From NCBI RefSeq assembly GCF_025685395.1, contig NZ_JAGSYA010000004.1:1364001-1428000 (forward strand): 64,000 nt of DNA, written 5' to 3'. The position numbers were made by a program, and so were the translations under genes. Source of the DNA: Terriglobus tenax (lineage in GTDB: Bacteria > Acidobacteriota > Terriglobia > Terriglobales > Acidobacteriaceae). Each line of letters opens with the position of its first letter. Position 1 is the stretch's first letter. This document shows positions 33,089-41,207 of this stretch, piece after piece. The notes below the pieces were generated by a model that saw only the letters and a program-made list of their open reading frames with translations, was not told the origin of the DNA and ran no database searches.

Positions 33089-33652
33089 ATGAGCTCGCCG
33101 CACGCATGGCAAACCGGACTGCGCCGCGACCTCTCTGCGGAGGAGCTGGGCCTGCCGGAGACGACCAACCATGATGCGATCTTTGCCGCGCTGGTGCAGA
33201 CATATGCCCGGCTGATGTACCGCATCGCCTATGCCGTTCTGCGCAACCCGCATGACGCCGAGGATGCCGTGCAGGATGTATTTGTGAAGATACTGCGTTC
33301 CCGTCCGACGCCGGAACAGGAGAAGGCCTATCTGTCGAAGGCGGCGTATCGCGCGGCGTTGGACCGCTTGCCACGCAAGGACACACGGGCGCTGGAGGAG
33401 GAAGAGGAGTTCGTCTCTCCTGCCTTCTCGCAGGAGGAGCACGCCACGGCCTTAGCAGAGCAAAAACGCCTGCTCCTCCTGATTGCCGCGCTTCCGGAGG
33501 AGCTGCGACAGCCTCTGGTGCTGATGGCTCTGGAAGAACTCACCTCGCGCGAGGTGGCCGACCTGCTCGGCATTCCGGAAGGCACGGTTCGAACGCGGGC
33601 GCAACGTGCACGCGAGGAGTTACGCAGAAGATTCGAAAGGAGGAAGCCATGA
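33089..33652 (+). CDS. ECF sigma-70 family RNA polymerase sigma factor
   Basis: A 187-residue extracytoplasmic-function sigma factor. Region 2 is YARLMYRIAYAVLRNPHDAE with DAVQDVFVKIL (about residues 45-75); region 4 is LPEELRQPLVLMALEELTSR with EVADLLGIPEGTVRTRAQRA (about 130-178). The connecting segment is acidic. It is the first gene of a three-gene unit whose next two starts overlap the preceding stops as ATGA, which suggests that the second gene, a membrane protein, is its anti-sigma partner. Its promoter consensus cannot be stated. Confidence 0.92.
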   Translation: MSSPHAWQTGLRRDLSAEELGLPETTNHDAIFAALVQTYARLMYRIAYAVLRNPHDAEDAVQDVFVKILRSRPTPEQEKAYLSKAAYRAALDRLPRKDTRALEEEEEFVSPAFSQEEHATALAEQKRLLLLIAALPEELRQPLVLMALEELTSREVADLLGIPEGTVRTRAQRAREELRRRFERRKP

Positions 33653-34188
33653 ACGATCGTTTTGACGAGTTGCTGAACGACACCCTGCAGCCGATAGCGC
33701 ACGCCGAACCAGTGCATGGTCTGGAGGACCGTATCCACGCGCGGGCAACGCGCACACGGCGGGTTCGCCGCCTGATGTGGTTTGCCACTCCTGTCGCAGC
33801 ATGTGCCGCCATGGCCATGGTGTGGATCGCGCTCCATACTACGCAACCAGTAATGCCGCAGAAGATGGCTGTAGATGCAGCACCCGCGCTGCAACCTGCG
33901 CCCGTAACGCATCCGGATACGCCTGTGGTGAAGGCGCATGTGTTCAAGCCTGCAACCATTGCAGTACGGCCCCGGCAAGAAGCCGTGGCACAGAACGATC
34001 TGCCGAAGCTAACTACCTTCCCCGCTCCGCCGGAGGATACGACGGAACGCCGCGCCATCATGGCATTGGTTGAGGCAAAGAATCAACCCGCTCTGCTTGC
34101 AGCCTCTGATTTGAAAGCGCAACAAGCCGGTCCCATCGAGATTGCAGAGATCCACATCCAACCCCTCTCACAGGAGACACCCCAATGA
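33649..34188 (+). CDS. putative anti-sigma factor, single-pass membrane protein
   Basis: A 179-residue protein: a cytoplasmic N-terminus of about 45 residues (FDELLNDTLQPIAHAEPVHG), one membrane span at about 46-65 (MWFATPVAACAAMAMVWIAL), then a Pro/Ala-rich periplasmic region and tail. The topology is that of anti-sigma factors, but no zinc-binding HxxxCxxC motif is present in the short N-terminus. The call rests on gene order, ATGA overlap with the sigma gene and topology. It overlaps the next gene by ATGA as well. Confidence 0.65.
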   Translation: MNDRFDELLNDTLQPIAHAEPVHGLEDRIHARATRTRRVRRLMWFATPVAACAAMAMVWIALHTTQPVMPQKMAVDAAPALQPAPVTHPDTPVVKAHVFKPATIAVRPRQEAVAQNDLPKLTTFPAPPEDTTERRAIMALVEAKNQPALLAASDLKAQQAGPIEIAEIHIQPLSQETPQ

Positions 34189-34736
34189 CCCGCCGCATCC
34201 TCTTCACCCTTTTGCTTTCCCTCCTGCTCTTCCCTGTCTGCATCAGCCATGCCCAGGAGAAGGACAGCCCGTCCACGGGGCCACAGAACCTTTACCACGT
34301 GAAGCTCATCGTCAAAGAGCTTGAGAGTGGAAAGGTGATCAACGGCCGCGAGTATGACACGAACCTCACCACGGTTCAGGGCAAAGCCATCACCTATACC
34401 AACTCCATTCGCACCGGCAACAAGATCCCGATTACGACCGGCAGCACGGCAGCTTCCAATAGTGTCAATACGATGTACACCTACATCGATGTCGGCGTGA
34501 ACTTCGATATCCGCGACTACCGCGTGGACGGGGACAAGGCATCCTTCACCCTGAAGGCCGAGATCACCAACGTCGAGGCGGCATCCAACAGCATCTTGCA
34601 GCCGGTAATCCACCAGAACTCCTGGAACTCAAATGTACGGGTCACCATGGGCAAGCCAACCATCGTATTCAGTTCGGATGATGTCTCCTCCAAACGCACC
34701 ACGCAGGTGGAGGTCACGGCAACCGAAATCAAGTAG
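34185..34736 (+). CDS. exported beta-rich protein, sigma-operon third gene
   Basis: A 183-residue protein with a signal peptide (MTRRILFTLLLSLLLFPVCI, ending HAQ). The mature part (VKLIVKELESGKVINGREYD, IRTGNKIPITTGS, YTYIDVGVNFDIRDY, GKPTIVFSSDDVSSKRTTQV) resembles the beta-domain of secretin-like proteins in pattern, with a parameter-like GN.IPI and a final alternating strand. The homology is not certain. It overlaps the anti-sigma-like gene by ATGA and is followed by a strong terminator, so the sigma, membrane and periplasmic proteins form one transcript. It may carry the signal sensed by the operon. Confidence 0.62.
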   Translation: MTRRILFTLLLSLLLFPVCISHAQEKDSPSTGPQNLYHVKLIVKELESGKVINGREYDTNLTTVQGKAITYTNSIRTGNKIPITTGSTAASNSVNTMYTYIDVGVNFDIRDYRVDGDKASFTLKAEITNVEAASNSILQPVIHQNSWNSNVRVTMGKPTIVFSSDDVSSKRTTQVEVTATEIK

Positions 34737-34754
34737 CGCATGCAGTCCTTGGCC

Positions 34755-34780
34755 CGGCCGCCTCCACAGGCGGCCGTTTT
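34755..34780 (+). terminator. rho-independent terminator of the sigma operon
   Basis: A perfect nine-base stem, CGGCCGCCT / AGGCGGCCG, with a CCAC loop, then TTTT. Confidence 0.92.
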
Positions 34781-34887
34781 CTTGCTCTGAAAAAATTTCC
34801 ATAAACTAAGGAACAACGCCGCGGGAGGCCGCGTACTAGCCGGGGTACGACGAAAAAATCGCAGCACCATGTCCCGAGGAGCACCCC

Positions 34888-35880
34888 ATGCTCATGGCTC
34901 GCGTACCTGTTTGCGTCCCACACCGTCTGGCAATCGCCTGTGTCTTCGTACTTGGCACCGCACTTCTCTCTGGGCGCGTTTGCGCCGCACAAGCCCCGTC
35001 TGCAGCAGATACCTCAGCCACCTATCGCAAACTCATTACCGAATCAGAGCGAAGAGACGAGCCCCCTGCAAAGCGCGGCTACCTGTGGGCCATGCTCGCA
35101 TCCTCGTATCACGACAAGGGCAACGTAGCAGAAGCCTTCCGTGCCTACGACCGGGCCCTTCCTCTTCTCGCCAAGGATGCGGACGCCCGTTCCAACTATG
35201 CCACCGCGCTCGATAATCTTGGGAGCCTCTACCTGGAGACCGGTCGCATTCCGGAGGCGGAAACTACCCGCACCCGCGCGCTTCATCTCCGCGAAGAGCT
35301 GGGAAACGCTATCGACCTGGCCCGCAGCCATGAACACCTGGCCGAGATTCATCTCGCCCGCCATCACTATCCCCAGGCCGAAGCCGAGGCCAGGGCCGCA
35401 CACGACATCTTCCTCACATCGCCCGAGCCCGAACGCTACGACGCTGCCGGAAATTCCCATCCCGGCAACACGCTTCTCTCCTCACTAGTCACACTCGTCT
35501 TCGCCGAGTGCGCACAGTCCAAGTGGGATGCATGCCACCAGTCCGCGGTGGATGCCGACAAGCTGGTGCAGCAGGACTTTGCGCCCGACTCCCTGGAGAG
35601 AGCCCACACTGAGATGGCGCTCGGCTTCGCGCAATGGAAGACCGGTGACCCATCGGCGGCCGAGAAGAGCCTGCAAAGCGGCATGGCCATCATGAAAGCA
35701 CGGCTGGGCGAAACCAGTCCCATCGTCCTTGATTCCATGTATGAATACCGCGACTTCCTCGCATCCCAGCACCGCAAGCCAGAGCTTCGCCAACTGGATC
35801 AAAGCATCCGCGTCGCCGTTGCACGCCAACAGAGTGGCATCTGCAACAACTGCCAGGTAAGCGCCTTCGCCCTGCGCTAA
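34888..35880 (+). CDS. exported TPR protein
   Basis: A 330-residue protein with a long signal sequence (MARVPVCVPHRLAIACVFVL from the second Met at 34894). At least five tetratricopeptide repeats follow between about residues 60 and 300 (ALDNLGSLYLETGRIPEAET, SHEHLAEIHLARHHYPQAEA, MALGFAQWKTGDPSAAEKSL). TPR proteins are scaffolds for protein partners. The C-terminus has two Cys (GICNNCQVS) that could form a disulfide in the periplasm. A GAGGAGC ribosome binding site supports either of the two close starts. Partners unknown. Confidence 0.8.
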   Translation: MLMARVPVCVPHRLAIACVFVLGTALLSGRVCAAQAPSAADTSATYRKLITESERRDEPPAKRGYLWAMLASSYHDKGNVAEAFRAYDRALPLLAKDADARSNYATALDNLGSLYLETGRIPEAETTRTRALHLREELGNAIDLARSHEHLAEIHLARHHYPQAEAEARAAHDIFLTSPEPERYDAAGNSHPGNTLLSSLVTLVFAECAQSKWDACHQSAVDADKLVQQDFAPDSLERAHTEMALGFAQWKTGDPSAAEKSLQSGMAIMKARLGETSPIVLDSMYEYRDFLASQHRKPELRQLDQSIRVAVARQQSGICNNCQVSAFALR

Positions 35881-35900
35881 CGCGTTTTGCGTGAAACAGA

Positions 35901-35930
35901 AAGGCCGCCCATTTGGGCGGCCTTCTTTGT
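35901..35930. terminator. terminator between convergent TPR gene and rplI
   Basis: A perfect ten-base stem, AAGGCCGCCC - ATTT - GGGCGGCCTT, followed by CTTTGT. Confidence 0.85.
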
Positions 35931-35951
35931 CTTGCGTGAAGCAGGCAAGGC

Positions 35952-36452
35952 TTACTCAGCCTCAACCGTCTCTGGCTCTTCCGCAACAGCCGTCACAACC
36001 TCTTCCGGCTTGTCGCTCTTGATGGTGACCTTCACGTGGGCCGAAACCTCACGGTGCAGCTTGATCGGCACGTGGAACTCGCCGATGGTCTTCAGCGGCT
36101 CGTCCAGGGCGATCTTGCGGCGATCAACGGTGAAGCCCTGGGCTTCCAGAGCGGCAGCGATGTCTGACGAGGTGACCGAACCGAACAGGTGATCGCCTTC
36201 GCCAACCTTGCGCTCGAAGGTAAGCTCAGCCTCGTTCAGGCTGGTGGCCAGCGTCTCGGCATCACCCTTTTCACGTGCGGACTTGCGCAGGGCCGAGCCC
36301 TTCATCTGCTCGATCACAGCCTTGTTCGCCGAGGTCGCTTCAATGGCGAGCTTCTGCGGCAGCAGGTAGTTGCGGCCGTAGCCGTCGGCAACCTTCACAA
36401 CGTCGCCACGGTGGCCGAGCTTGAGGATATCTTCCTTGAGAATGACTTCCAT
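35952..36452 (-). CDS. rplI: 50S ribosomal protein L9
   Basis: A 166-residue L9. The N-terminal 23S rRNA-binding part MEVILKEDILKLGHRGDVVK with VADGYGRNYLLP is canonical. A connecting helix and the C-terminal domain (FGSVTSSDIAAALEAQGFTV, VHIKLHREVSAHV-like strand) follow. An acidic tail (about 20 residues, Glu/Val/Ala-rich) is longer than in E. coli. It is the last gene of the rpsF-rpsR-rplI group and ends at a convergent terminator. Confidence 0.97.
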   Translation of the reverse strand: MEVILKEDILKLGHRGDVVKVADGYGRNYLLPQKLAIEATSANKAVIEQMKGSALRKSAREKGDAETLATSLNEAELTFERKVGEGDHLFGSVTSSDIAAALEAQGFTVDRRKIALDEPLKTIGEFHVPIKLHREVSAHVKVTIKSDKPEEVVTAVAEEPETVEAE

Positions 36453-36475
36453 TTGAATGTCTCCTGTCCCTTTCC

Positions 36476-36829
36476 TTAGTAGCGTGCTGCGAACGGCAGC
36501 AGGGCGATGTTACGGGCCTGCTTGATGGCAGCCGACAGCTTGCGCTGGTGAGTGGTGCATACGCCGGTCAGGCGACGGGGAACGATCTTGCCGCGCTCGG
36601 CAACGAAGCCCTGCAGCAGGCGAACGTCGCGGTAGCTGATGGCGTCAATCTTCTCGGTGCAGAACTTGCACACCTTCTTGCGGCGGAAGAACTTGCGTCC
36701 GCCAGGACCACCGGGGCCACCAGGGCCGCCAGGACGCGGGCCACGAGGGCCGGAAGGACGCTCGCCCGCAGGGCGCTCAGAGGGTGTGGATGCTGCTGGG
36801 GTGGTGCTGGTAGTAGTCTCGTCAGCCAT
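36476..36829 (-). CDS. rpsR: 30S ribosomal protein S18, zinc-binding form
   Basis: A 117-residue S18. The conserved core (about residues 50-117) has [18 protein letters not shown] and [20 protein letters not shown], giving a Cys-X2-Cys plus a third Cys, the zinc-binding form. In front is a 45-residue extension rich in Thr, Ser, Pro and Gly ([14 protein letters not shown]) that is probably disordered. S18 pairs with S6 on the 30S platform. It lies 23 bases before rplI and 125 bases after rpsF. Confidence 0.96.
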   Translation of the reverse strand: MADETTTSTTPAASTPSERPAGERPSGPRGPRPGGPGGPGGPGGRKFFRRKKVCKFCTEKIDAISYRDVRLLQGFVAERGKIVPRRLTGVCTTHQRKLSAAIKQARNIALLPFAARY

Positions 36830-36954
36830 TGCTGAAAATCCTTTCTGGTTGGGGCGGCTCGTCGCTCCAGGCCTGCGAGGAGGCCTCTGGACCGGTGCTC
36901 CGGGAAACGGCAGCCGCTTGTTACGTGTCGTTCGGGTCTTAGCTCGAAATCCTC

Positions 36955-37380
36955 TTAGGCGGTAACGGTCTCAGCTTCCGCTGCGGCCGGCGCCTCGGCA
37001 ACGGCGGCAACAGGAGCTGCAACCGGGGCAATCGCCGAACGCTTCACCTTGGTGTCGCGGATGGCCTTCACCTTGGCCAGGCGCTTGTTCTCCTCGTCCG
37101 TGCGGACGGTGATGAACTTGATCACCTGCTCGGTAACGCGCAGGCGGCGCTCCAGCTCGGCAATCAGCTTGCCGTCTGCGGCGACGTTCAGAAGGACGTA
37201 CAGGCCGTCTTGGAACTTGCGGACGATGTAGGCCAGGCGACGGCGGCCCAGCTTCTCCACCGACTTCACCTCGCCACCATTGGTGGTCACGGTGCCGGAG
37301 AAGCCCTCAATCAGCTTGTCCAGATCCTCTTCCTGCAGGTCAGGACGGACGATAAACATGACTTCATACGTACGATTCAT
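36955..37380 (-). CDS. rpsF: 30S ribosomal protein S6
   Basis: A 141-residue S6: [39 protein letters not shown] and the [13 protein letters not shown] strand are intact. A C-terminal Ala/Val/Glu tail of about 40 residues is longer than usual. In many bacteria ssb sits between rpsF and rpsR; here that interval is only 124 bases and holds no gene. Confidence 0.97.
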   Translation of the reverse strand: MNRTYEVMFIVRPDLQEEDLDKLIEGFSGTVTTNGGEVKSVEKLGRRRLAYIVRKFQDGLYVLLNVAADGKLIAELERRLRVTEQVIKFITVRTDEENKRLAKVKAIRDTKVKRSAIAPVAAPVAAVAEAPAAAEAETVTA

Positions 37381-37443
37381 CTGGTTCTTCTTTCTGCCCG
37401 GTTCTGCCGGGCACCGCCGTCAAAGGCGGTCTGGAAGTTATCT

Positions 37444-37503
37444 AGCTGTTAGCTCTTAGCTTTCAGCCTCCAGCTAAGAACTGGAAGCTAACGGCTAAAG
37501 GCT
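37444..37503. repeat. AGCTGTTAGCT hairpin repeat between rpsF and pth
   Basis: AGCTGTTAGCT at 37444-37454 faces AGCTAACGGCT at 37486-37496, with inner copies of CTTAGC and GCTAAG. It includes the pth TAG stop (37495-37497, minus strand) and is related to 26978-27043. Confidence 0.7.
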
Positions 37504-38100
37504 GTCTTTCTTTACTGCATTGAACTTACTCATCGCGGGGCCGACACCTTCTGTCAGCACCGCCTCAACCGCAAGCTTCACACGGTCGAGCACTTCATCC
37601 AGCACGGCCAGCTCGGCCTTCTTCATCGGCGCAAGCAGGTAGTTCGAGCCACCGGCCTTGATCTCGCGTCCATCTTCGGTGGGCGGTTTGCCTACACCAA
37701 TGCGGATACGGATCCAATCTTCTGAGCCAAGCACGCCGGTGATCGATTTCACACCGTTGTGCCCGTTGGCGCTGCCACGCTCGCGGATGCGAATCGTACC
37801 CAGCGGTAATGCCAGCTCGTCGTACAGCACAATCACATCTTTCGACGGATCGAGTTCGAGCTCCTGCACCAGGGCGGCTACGGAAAGCCCGCTCAGGTTC
37901 ATAAAGGTCTCCGGCTTGGCCAGCAGAACTTCCTGTCCTGCCAGCATTGCCTTCCCCGTCAGGGCTTTGCCCCTCCGGTTGGTGACCGTCGCATAGCTGT
38001 CTTCCGCAATACGATCAATCGCCAGGAACCCCGCGTTATGCGGCGTGAACTGATATTCGATTCCTGGATTTCCAAGCCCGACAATCAGCTTCACGTTCAA
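37495..38100 (-). CDS. pth: peptidyl-tRNA hydrolase
   Basis: A 201-residue enzyme that releases tRNA from peptidyl-tRNA dropped from ribosomes. Signatures are LIVGLGNPGIEYQFTPHNAG, containing the catalytic His, KPETFMNLSG and the substrate-gate helix (GSANGHNGVKSITGVLGSED). It lies between rplY and rpsF in the conserved order prs-rplY-pth-rpsF. Its last codons fall inside a hairpin repeat. Confidence 0.97.
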   Translation of the reverse strand: MNVKLIVGLGNPGIEYQFTPHNAGFLAIDRIAEDSYATVTNRRGKALTGKAMLAGQEVLLAKPETFMNLSGLSVAALVQELELDPSKDVIVLYDELALPLGTIRIRERGSANGHNGVKSITGVLGSEDWIRIRIGVGKPPTEDGREIKAGGSNYLLAPMKKAELAVLDEVLDRVKLAVEAVLTEGVGPAMSKFNAVKKDSL

Positions 38101-38151
38101 AATCCTTCAATCCCGTGGCGGCTGCCATCGATGGCAGCCGCCCCCAGGCAG

Positions 38152-38805
38152 TTACTTCTTGGCGCCTTCGGCAGCAGCGTCCTGCTTGCCCTTCTTGGCC
38201 ACTTCCGGCTCGGTCGGGGCAGCAACCACTTCGGCAGCAGCCTCTTCCTTCACGATGGTGACGTGGGCAACCACGGCGTTCTCTTCCACGATGAACTTGA
38301 ACTTGCCGCCGTGCGGCAGGTCCGAAACGTGGACGGCGTCGTGCAGGCCCAGGTTGGTTACGTCGACATCAATGTGCGACGGGATGTCACCCGGGAGGCA
38401 CTCGATCTCGACCTCGCGCAGGATGTGATCCAGGATGCCGCCCTGGTTCTTCACGCCCGTTGCCGTACCCACCAGCATGACCGGAACGTTGACGCGCATG
38501 GCCTTATCCATGGCGATACGCTTCAGGTCGATGTGCAGCAGCTTGCCCTTGATGGGCTCGTACTGCCAGTCCACAATCATGGCCTTGATAGCCGGCTCAG
38601 CGCCAACGCTCAGGTCGAAGATCGTGTTGTGACCCGACTCCGAGTGCAGGATCTTGGTGATGGCCTTGGGGTCCACCGTGATGGCCTGCGAGTCCTTGCC
38701 CGCACCGTAAACAACAGCGGGAATCAGACCGGAGACGCGAACGCGGCGAGCCGCATTCTTGTTGAACTTACCTTCGCGGAGGGTTGCGAGAACTGCTTCA
38801 GACAT
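38152..38805 (-). CDS. rplY: 50S ribosomal protein L25 (CTC/TL5 type)
   Basis: A 217-residue protein that binds 5S rRNA. The N-terminal L25 domain (GKFNKNAARRVRVSGLIPAV, VYGAGKDSQAITVD) is followed by the C-terminal TL5 domain (IDVDVTNLGLHDAVHVSDLP) and an Ala/Glu-rich tail, the long form found with general stress protein CTC. It lies 142 bases after prs and 51 bases before pth. Confidence 0.95.
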   Translation of the reverse strand: MSEAVLATLREGKFNKNAARRVRVSGLIPAVVYGAGKDSQAITVDPKAITKILHSESGHNTIFDLSVGAEPAIKAMIVDWQYEPIKGKLLHIDLKRIAMDKAMRVNVPVMLVGTATGVKNQGGILDHILREVEIECLPGDIPSHIDVDVTNLGLHDAVHVSDLPHGGKFKFIVEENAVVAHVTIVKEEAAAEVVAAPTEPEVAKKGKQDAAAEGAKK

Positions 38806-38848
38806 TGTGTTTTCCTTTCGGGCACGGACAAGAAGTTCTTAGTTGTCA

Positions 38849-38871
38849 GTTCTCAACTGTTAGTTGAGAAC
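38849..38871. other. perfect hairpin between prs and rplY
   Basis: GTTCTCAACT - GTT - AGTTGAGAAC, a ten-base stem with a three-base loop and no T-run. It could be a processing or attenuation site of the prs-rplY transcript. The rest of 38806-38947 shows no gene. Confidence 0.6.
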
Positions 38872-38947
38872 TGCTTCTTCAAACTTGGTTCCGCTCCCTT
38901 TGCGGCTTTGCCGCGTGATTTGTACTTCCCTAAAAACTGACAACAGC

Positions 38948-39985
38948 TTAGGAGAACAGCGAGCTTACGCTGGTCTCCATGTGAATGCTCTCGATGGCGC
39001 GGCCAAGCAGGCCGGCGATCGAAAGCACCTTGATCTTGTCTCCCAGCTTCTGAGCATTCTCATTCAGAGGGATGGTATTGGTGACAACCACCTGCTTCAG
39101 GCGGCTGGCCGCGATGCGATCCGCGGCGGGGCCGGAGAGAACCGCGTGCGAGGCACAGGCATAAACCTCGGCGGCACCCTGGTCCAGCAGAGCCTCGGCC
39201 GTCTTCACCAGGGTTCCGGCGGTGTCGATAATATCGTCGAGGATCAGGCAGGTGCGGCCCTTCACATCGCCGATCACGTTCATCACCTCGGTGACGTTGA
39301 TGTCCGTACGGCGCTTGTCGACGATGGCCAGCGGAGCTTCCATCTTCTGCGCGAAGAAGCGAGCGCGCTCCACGCCGCCGGCGTCCGGCGAAACCACCGT
39401 CAGGTTCTCAAGCTTCATCTCGCGGAAGTGCGAAACCAGCACTGGCGAGGCAAACAGATGGTCGACCGGGATATTGAAGAAGCCCTGGATCTGCGCCGCG
39501 TGCAGGTCAACCAGCAAAGCGCGGTTCGCTCCGGCCGTCTGCAGCAGGTCGGCAACCAGCTTGGAGCTGATGGCGACGCGCGGACGGTCTTTACGGTCCT
39601 GGCGGGCATAGCCATAGTACGGAATCACCACGGTGATCCGTCCGGCCGATGCGCGCTTCAGGGCGTCAATCATAATCAGCAATTCCACAAGGTGCTGGTC
39701 GACAGGAAAGCTGGTCGGCTGCAGCAGGAAGACATCGGCACCACGCACGTTCTCCAGCAGCTGGAAGTGGATCTCTCCATCGGAGAAGCGCTGCAACCGG
39801 GTTTCGCCCATGGCGACTCCCAGGAACTTGCAGACCTCTTCGCACAGCGGCTTATTGGCAGAACCACAGAAGATCTTGAAGCGCTTGTCGTCAGCAATGC
39901 GGGAAGCCCGCTTGCGTTCTGCCGGCTTGGCGGCAGGTGAGGGCATGCTGTTCAGTTCGCTCTGCGAGAGGGTGCTGTCGGTCAT
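38948..39985 (-). CDS. prs: ribose-phosphate pyrophosphokinase
   Basis: A 345-residue PRPP synthetase. The ATG at 39985 is used because longer starts would run into the tRNA-Gln gene. The first 35 residues are a non-conserved Ser/Ala/Lys-rich leader. Motifs: FSDGEIHFQLLENVRGADVF, YYGYARQDRK (ATP), DLHAAQIQGFF (metal/ribose phosphate), VSPDAGGVERARFFA and the PRPP-binding CLILDDIIDTAGT. The order ispE, tRNA-Gln, prs, rplY, pth is classic. Confidence 0.96.
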   Translation of the reverse strand: MTDSTLSQSELNSMPSPAAKPAERKRASRIADDKRFKIFCGSANKPLCEEVCKFLGVAMGETRLQRFSDGEIHFQLLENVRGADVFLLQPTSFPVDQHLVELLIMIDALKRASAGRITVVIPYYGYARQDRKDRPRVAISSKLVADLLQTAGANRALLVDLHAAQIQGFFNIPVDHLFASPVLVSHFREMKLENLTVVSPDAGGVERARFFAQKMEAPLAIVDKRRTDINVTEVMNVIGDVKGRTCLILDDIIDTAGTLVKTAEALLDQGAAEVYACASHAVLSGPAADRIAASRLKQVVVTNTIPLNENAQKLGDKIKVLSIAGLLGRAIESIHMETSVSSLFS

Positions 39986-40103
39986 TCTTCGTCGCTTCCT
40001 TCCGGGCTGGTTTGCCCATTTGGGTGCTGCGTCCTTCCGATCTGTCCTGCGGAGGCCATGTTCGACTCTCCACACCTTCCACTGCCCGTTGGCAGCAGCA
40101 TTT

Positions 40104-40177
40104 TGGTTGGGCGACCAGGATTCGAACCTGGACAAAGTGCTCCAAAGGCACTTGACCTACCATTAGTCGATCGCCCA
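40104..40177 (-). tRNA. tRNA-Gln (anticodon UUG)
   Basis: On the minus strand the acceptor stem TGGGCGA pairs with TCGCCCA. The D arm is GACTAATGGTAGGTC, the anticodon arm AGTGC-CTTTGGA-GCACT with anticodon TTG, and the T arm CCAGG-TTCGAAT-CCTGG. Discriminator A and an encoded CCA complete 74 bases. It lies between ispE and prs. Confidence 0.97.
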
Positions 40178-40187
40178 CCTGCTACAC

Positions 40188-41132
40188 CTACACAAACATC
40201 GTGGCCCAGTACACGCTTCGCGGCAAGGTGCTTGTTATGCGAGCCTCGCAGCCGAGCGCTGTTATACGGTCACTGGCCGCCTTCGCCTCATCCTCCGAAC
40301 GGTAAAGACCGAACAGAGACGAACCGGAGCCGGAGAGCGCCGCATATAAGGAACCTTCTTCTAACGCAGATTTGAACGCACGCAGCGATGGCTGCTGGGG
40401 AAAGACGACCGTTTCAAAGTCGTTCTCTAGCCCGGTGCGGACAAGCGCGAGAAGGGGTTCCTCGGCCAGGTCTCCAGCCGGGCCGGAGACACCAGGTTGG
40501 CCGGCGAAGGCTATTGCCACGCGCCGACGAAACTCCATTAGTGTATCGTTTTCAGGGTTTTCCGGCAATCCGGCATCCCAGTCGCGGAAGGCCTGCGGGG
40601 TGGAAACTCCCACACCGGGAAAGGCCAGAACCGCATAAAACGAAGGCAGATCCGGGAGCGGAAAGGTCTCCTCCCCGCGCTCAATGCCCAGCATCGTCCC
40701 CCCCACCAGGAACATGGGCACATCCGAGCCTACTTTTCCGGCCAGATGGAGCCGGGCGCTGGGGCTAAGTTGTTCTCCCAGTTCGGCTTCCAGGGCAAGG
40801 ATGGCCGCCGCGGCGTTCGCCGAGCCGGCGCCGATACCGCCCTGCACGGGCAGCTTTTTGTCGATGAAAATGTCAACTTTTGCGCTGATCTGGAGCGCTT
40901 TAAGCGCCATTTCGACGGCTTTAAACGCCGTATTGCGCGCGTCACAGGGTACGCCGGGGTGGTCGCAGCGCAGGGTGATCGAGGTCTCCGGGGCGCGCTC
41001 GGCGGTGACCGTCATCAGGTCAAACAGTCCGATGGTCTGGTAGATGGTCGCCAGGTGGTGGTAGCCGTCCGGCCGGGGAGGGCCGATGCGGAGGCCCAGG
41101 TTGATCTTCGAGTACGAACGAACGGTGGTCAT
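40188..41132 (-). CDS. ispE: 4-diphosphocytidyl-2-C-methyl-D-erythritol kinase
   Basis: A 314-residue GHMP kinase of the methylerythritol phosphate pathway to isoprenoids. The ATG at 41132 opens MTTVRSYSKINLGLRIGPPR; an earlier in-frame ATG lies upstream of the terminator of the preceding gene. Motifs: KINLGL, PVQGGIGAGSANAAAAILAL (ATP loop), GSDVPMFLVGG and SGSGSSLFGLY. It ends 11 bases before the tRNA-Gln gene. Confidence 0.95.
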   Translation of the reverse strand: MTTVRSYSKINLGLRIGPPRPDGYHHLATIYQTIGLFDLMTVTAERAPETSITLRCDHPGVPCDARNTAFKAVEMALKALQISAKVDIFIDKKLPVQGGIGAGSANAAAAILALEAELGEQLSPSARLHLAGKVGSDVPMFLVGGTMLGIERGEETFPLPDLPSFYAVLAFPGVGVSTPQAFRDWDAGLPENPENDTLMEFRRRVAIAFAGQPGVSGPAGDLAEEPLLALVRTGLENDFETVVFPQQPSLRAFKSALEEGSLYAALSGSGSSLFGLYRSEDEAKAASDRITALGCEARITSTLPRSVYWATMFV

Positions 41133-41160
41133 GCCCGAGGTTGATTGTAGCGGGTCATAA

Positions 41161-41196
41161 GAAAAGACCGGGACTTCATACGGACAGTCCCGGTCT
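41161..41196 (-). terminator. rho-independent terminator of the PIG-L gene
   Basis: On the minus strand AGACCGGGACT pairs perfectly with AGTCCCGGTCT (10-base loop), followed by TTTCTT. It separates the PIG-L gene from ispE. Confidence 0.9.
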
Positions 41197-41207
41197 CGCT
41201 TCACTGC

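Noticed and set aside
36660-36760. Triplet-like Gly/Pro repeats as a possible repeat array
   Set aside because: They are codons of the disordered N-terminus of S18, not a CRISPR or tandem DNA array.
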